From positions 1-7,705 of the forward strand of contig JAURNO010000350.1 in NCBI GenBank assembly GCA_030830145.1: DNA of 7,705 nt. The letters run 5' to 3'. The notes under the pieces are model-generated. The model made no database searches and was not told where the DNA came from. It was given only the letters and a program-made list of their open reading frames with translations. Positions 5,603 to 7,705 of the stretch are shown here, piece by piece. This DNA is from Verrucomicrobiota bacterium. GTDB taxonomy: Bacteria; Verrucomicrobiota; Verrucomicrobiia; Opitutales; Seribacteraceae. How positions within the stretch are numbered: the stretch's first letter is position 1; each line of letters begins with the position of its first letter. Made by a program: the position numbers and the translations under genes.

Positions 5603-7705
5603 ATGAATAAAAACCTCTCCTCCTTTCGGTGGCTTGCTTTGGGCTTGGCTACCTTCATCTTCACGGGTTGCGCTCCTATTAACTTGCAACAAAACCCCTC
5701 GGATCTAGCCAAGTTCATTCCGGAAGATGCCTGGCTCGTCGCCACGATTCGGCCCGGACAAATCCAAGAAAAAATGGATTACGATTCATTTGTCCACATG
5801 CCGGCTATCGCTTTTGGTTACTCCAGACTTGGACTATTTGAATCGGTTGACCAGGAGGACCAAGCCGAATTGGACATGGCCGTATACCTGACCCATATGA
5901 TTGAGAATCCTTCCGAATCAGGAATTGAGTTGAGGAAAGATTGTTTTCTCTTCGCGGGACCTGCAAGTGGCCAAAAACCAAGGAGTGAATTCATGATCAT
6001 CCCTCCCCTCCCCACTTTTGGTTTCGTCTTGCCTTTGGCCGACCACGAGAAGTTCGAAACGATGGTCGAACTCATGCTCGAGGCTTCTCGCGAGAACGAT
6101 GCAGTTCGGCGCACTTCCCGAAATAATCTGCGCCTTATCGAACACGAACATTGGATTCTCGCCATTGGGGTCGACATGGCATTCTTCAAAGTCTCGATCT
6201 CCAGAAACTCCTTTGAAGCCGATGATATCGTTGCATCAATGGAATCCCCCCATGAACTGGAACCGGCCTTCTCCGAACACCTTGGCAACTCCTTCGATGC
6301 TGGAATGTATATGAAAATGGAAGGTTACCTTAATTGGATTATGCTCATGACCGAGGATCAAATGGTATTCCCCGATGAACTCGTCGAGCAGATGATGGAC
6401 GGGAGCTTTACTTATGAAATCACCGGGGAGGACGGTCAACTGACCATCAAGGCGGGCGGAAGTTACGGAGATGCATTCCCCTATGATTTTGCTGGGGACG
6501 GAGTCGGAGATGCCATGCTCGGACTCCTCCCCTCTGAGTCGATTGCTTCGGCCACGATCTCCATCAACATGGAAACCCTTCGAATATGGCTCAACGATAT
6601 CTCGGGCAACCTGGGCGACCTCATGGACTTGCCTCCCATGGACGAATCCATCGAGGGACTCGGTCTTACTCCGGACGAAGCCCTTTCTGCTTTTTCGGGA
6701 GACTTGGTGCTCAGCCTGATTGACCTGCCGGAATCGGAAGAATCAAACGAATGGCCACCGGAGATACCCGAATTCGTTCTCGCCATCGGAACCGTGGATC
6801 CCGCAGGCAAGATCTACCAAAAGATCCTCAAGAACAAACTACTCGCCCTCTTCGACCAAAATGCCCGCACGCCCCTTCAGGCTATGGGCATTAGCCTCGT
6901 AGCCAAGGACAACCGGCTCATCATCGGCTCCCAGAGACAAGCCGAATTGCTTAAGTCCGGCATGGCATCGAATCCAATCGAGGCTGAAAAACGCAAACTT
7001 CTTGCCAACGGATACATGAATGTGGTCTTGGATTTCGGCAAGCTTGCCGAAGCCTTGCCCATCGCCCGTCAAGATTTGAACGAAGAAGAGCAGATTACGA
7101 TTCTTGGCCTTGGTCTGCTGGACAGCATGTCCTTGCAATCCGCCAAGGAAGACGGGCTCTACGAAGTTTCCCTCACCCTTTTGCTCAAGGACAAGGAAAC
7201 GAACTTCTTCAAACAATTGGCAACCTTCATCGGCAATGTTCTCGATCCCGCCTGGCGTGACCCGGAGATTCGGCCAAGAATCGTTGCAGCTCAAATGCTG
7301 GCCAAGGAAAAACCCCATCATTTCAAAAACGGTTTGCTAGGCACCTGGAAATCAAAATGGACGAACGAGGAAGACAAAGAGTCATACAGCATTAACAAAT
7401 TCATCCACAAGGAAGACGGAACCTATTCCGGTGAGGCGATCTACTTCGAAAAAGAAGGCTATTCGCTTGATGAATACGAAGGCACCTGGAAGGTCATCGG
7501 AGCATCCTTTCTGACCTACGATGAAAACGGGTTACTTGAATGGGTGGGAGGAATCCTTGAGGTTGAAGATGAAAGATTCGAGTACTACAATATATGGGAA
7601 CCATTCAAGGAATTCGAACTCAGCGAAGATCACCGGGTTCCCGAAGATTGGAATTTGCCTAATCCACCCGAAGGCCTTCGCAAATTATCAAACGAAGGTG
7701 ACTCG
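5603..7705 (+). CDS. Large two-lobed lipoprotein, DUF4836/DUF3352-like, with C-terminal lipocalin-like domain (3' partial)
   Basis: The frame from ATG 5603 stays open for 701 codons to the window edge, so the C-terminus is missing. The N-terminus is a lipoprotein signal: hydrophobic 10-21, then lipobox FTGC with the lipidated Cys at C23. Residue A24 carries no Asp+2 retention signal, which fits an outer-membrane location. The body has two similar lobes. Lobe 1 (about 38-295) opens with IPEDAWLVATIRP (39-51). Lobe 2 (about 308-565) opens with LPSESIASATISI (309-321) and holds AFSGDLVLSL (363-372), a motif I associate with DUF4836-type lipoproteins. From about 577, GLLGTWKSKW and, 47 residues later, YEGTWKVIG suggest a lipocalin-like beta-barrel domain reaching about 670. 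The start follows the terminator by 34 bases and has no Shine-Dalgarno. The family call is from memory of sequence style and the function is unknown. Lipoprotein status is well supported. Confidence 0.8.
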   Translation, partial: MNKNLSSFRWLALGLATFIFTGCAPINLQQNPSDLAKFIPEDAWLVATIRPGQIQEKMDYDSFVHMPAIAFGYSRLGLFESVDQEDQAELDMAVYLTHMIENPSESGIELRKDCFLFAGPASGQKPRSEFMIIPPLPTFGFVLPLADHEKFETMVELMLEASRENDAVRRTSRNNLRLIEHEHWILAIGVDMAFFKVSISRNSFEADDIVASMESPHELEPAFSEHLGNSFDAGMYMKMEGYLNWIMLMTEDQMVFPDELVEQMMDGSFTYEITGEDGQLTIKAGGSYGDAFPYDFAGDGVGDAMLGLLPSESIASATISINMETLRIWLNDISGNLGDLMDLPPMDESIEGLGLTPDEALSAFSGDLVLSLIDLPESEESNEWPPEIPEFVLAIGTVDPAGKIYQKILKNKLLALFDQNARTPLQAMGISLVAKDNRLIIGSQRQAELLKSGMASNPIEAEKRKLLANGYMNVVLDFGKLAEALPIARQDLNEEEQITILGLGLLDSMSLQSAKEDGLYEVSLTLLLKDKETNFFKQLATFIGNVLDPAWRDPEIRPRIVAAQMLAKEKPHHFKNGLLGTWKSKWTNEEDKESYSINKFIHKEDGTYSGEAIYFEKEGYSLDEYEGTWKVIGASFLTYDENGLLEWVGGILEVEDERFEYYNIWEPFKEFELSEDHRVPEDWNLPNPPEGLRKLSNEGDS

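Noticed and set aside
6839..7321. Minus-strand frame of 160 codons, and other antisense frames within the lipoprotein gene
   Set aside because: The + strand frame is open for 701 codons with a lipobox and domain structure. The antisense frames are by-products.

Overview
This 7.7 kb window is a densely coding bacterial chromosome segment with seven credible protein genes. Six are complete or probably complete, and one runs off the right edge. I see no tRNA, rRNA, CRISPR array, transposase or other mobile element. No non-coding stretch is longer than about 115 bases. The gene set suggests a Gram-negative, diderm bacterium: a YbdG-type MscS channel, an exported periplasmic adaptor of a type I associate with the Planctomycetes/Verrucomicrobia group, an exported alpha/alpha-toroid protein, and a large lipoprotein. 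Most starts lack a Shine-Dalgarno sequence and two genes appear to use TTG. My best guess is Verrucomicrobiota. This is inference from protein style, not from a marker gene.

Layout. (1) 18-290 (+): small acidic hypothetical protein, possibly incomplete at the 5' side, followed by a strong intrinsic terminator at 317-350. (2) 366-1661 (+): YbdG/MscM-like mechanosensitive channel, starting only 15 bases after that terminator. (3) 1713-3254 (+): HlyD-like periplasmic adaptor with an unusually long, apparently jointed alpha-hairpin. (4) 3251-4441 (+): secreted prenyltransferase/squalene-oxidase-repeat toroid protein, overlapping the adaptor by four bases (TTGA). (5) 4442-4732 (-): acylphosphatase, whose stop codon directly abuts the stop codon of gene 4. 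(6) 4846-5514 (+): 222-residue protein of unknown function, divergent from acylphosphatase and ended by a textbook terminator with a GCAA loop. (7) 5603 to beyond 7705 (+): a lipoprotein of at least 701 residues with two related lobes and a C-terminal lipocalin-like domain.

How the genes may work together. Genes 2-4 are co-directional and tightly spaced (51 bases, then a 4-base overlap), so they may form one envelope-related operon. The adaptor and toroid are almost certainly co-translated. Neither an inner-membrane RND/ABC pump nor an outer-membrane TolC-like channel lies beside the adaptor, and the toroid lacks the catalytic DxDD motif of class II terpene cyclases. This adaptor/toroid pair is the most likely candidate for an undescribed module. 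Acylphosphatase, the 222-residue protein and the lipoprotein look like separate transcription units.
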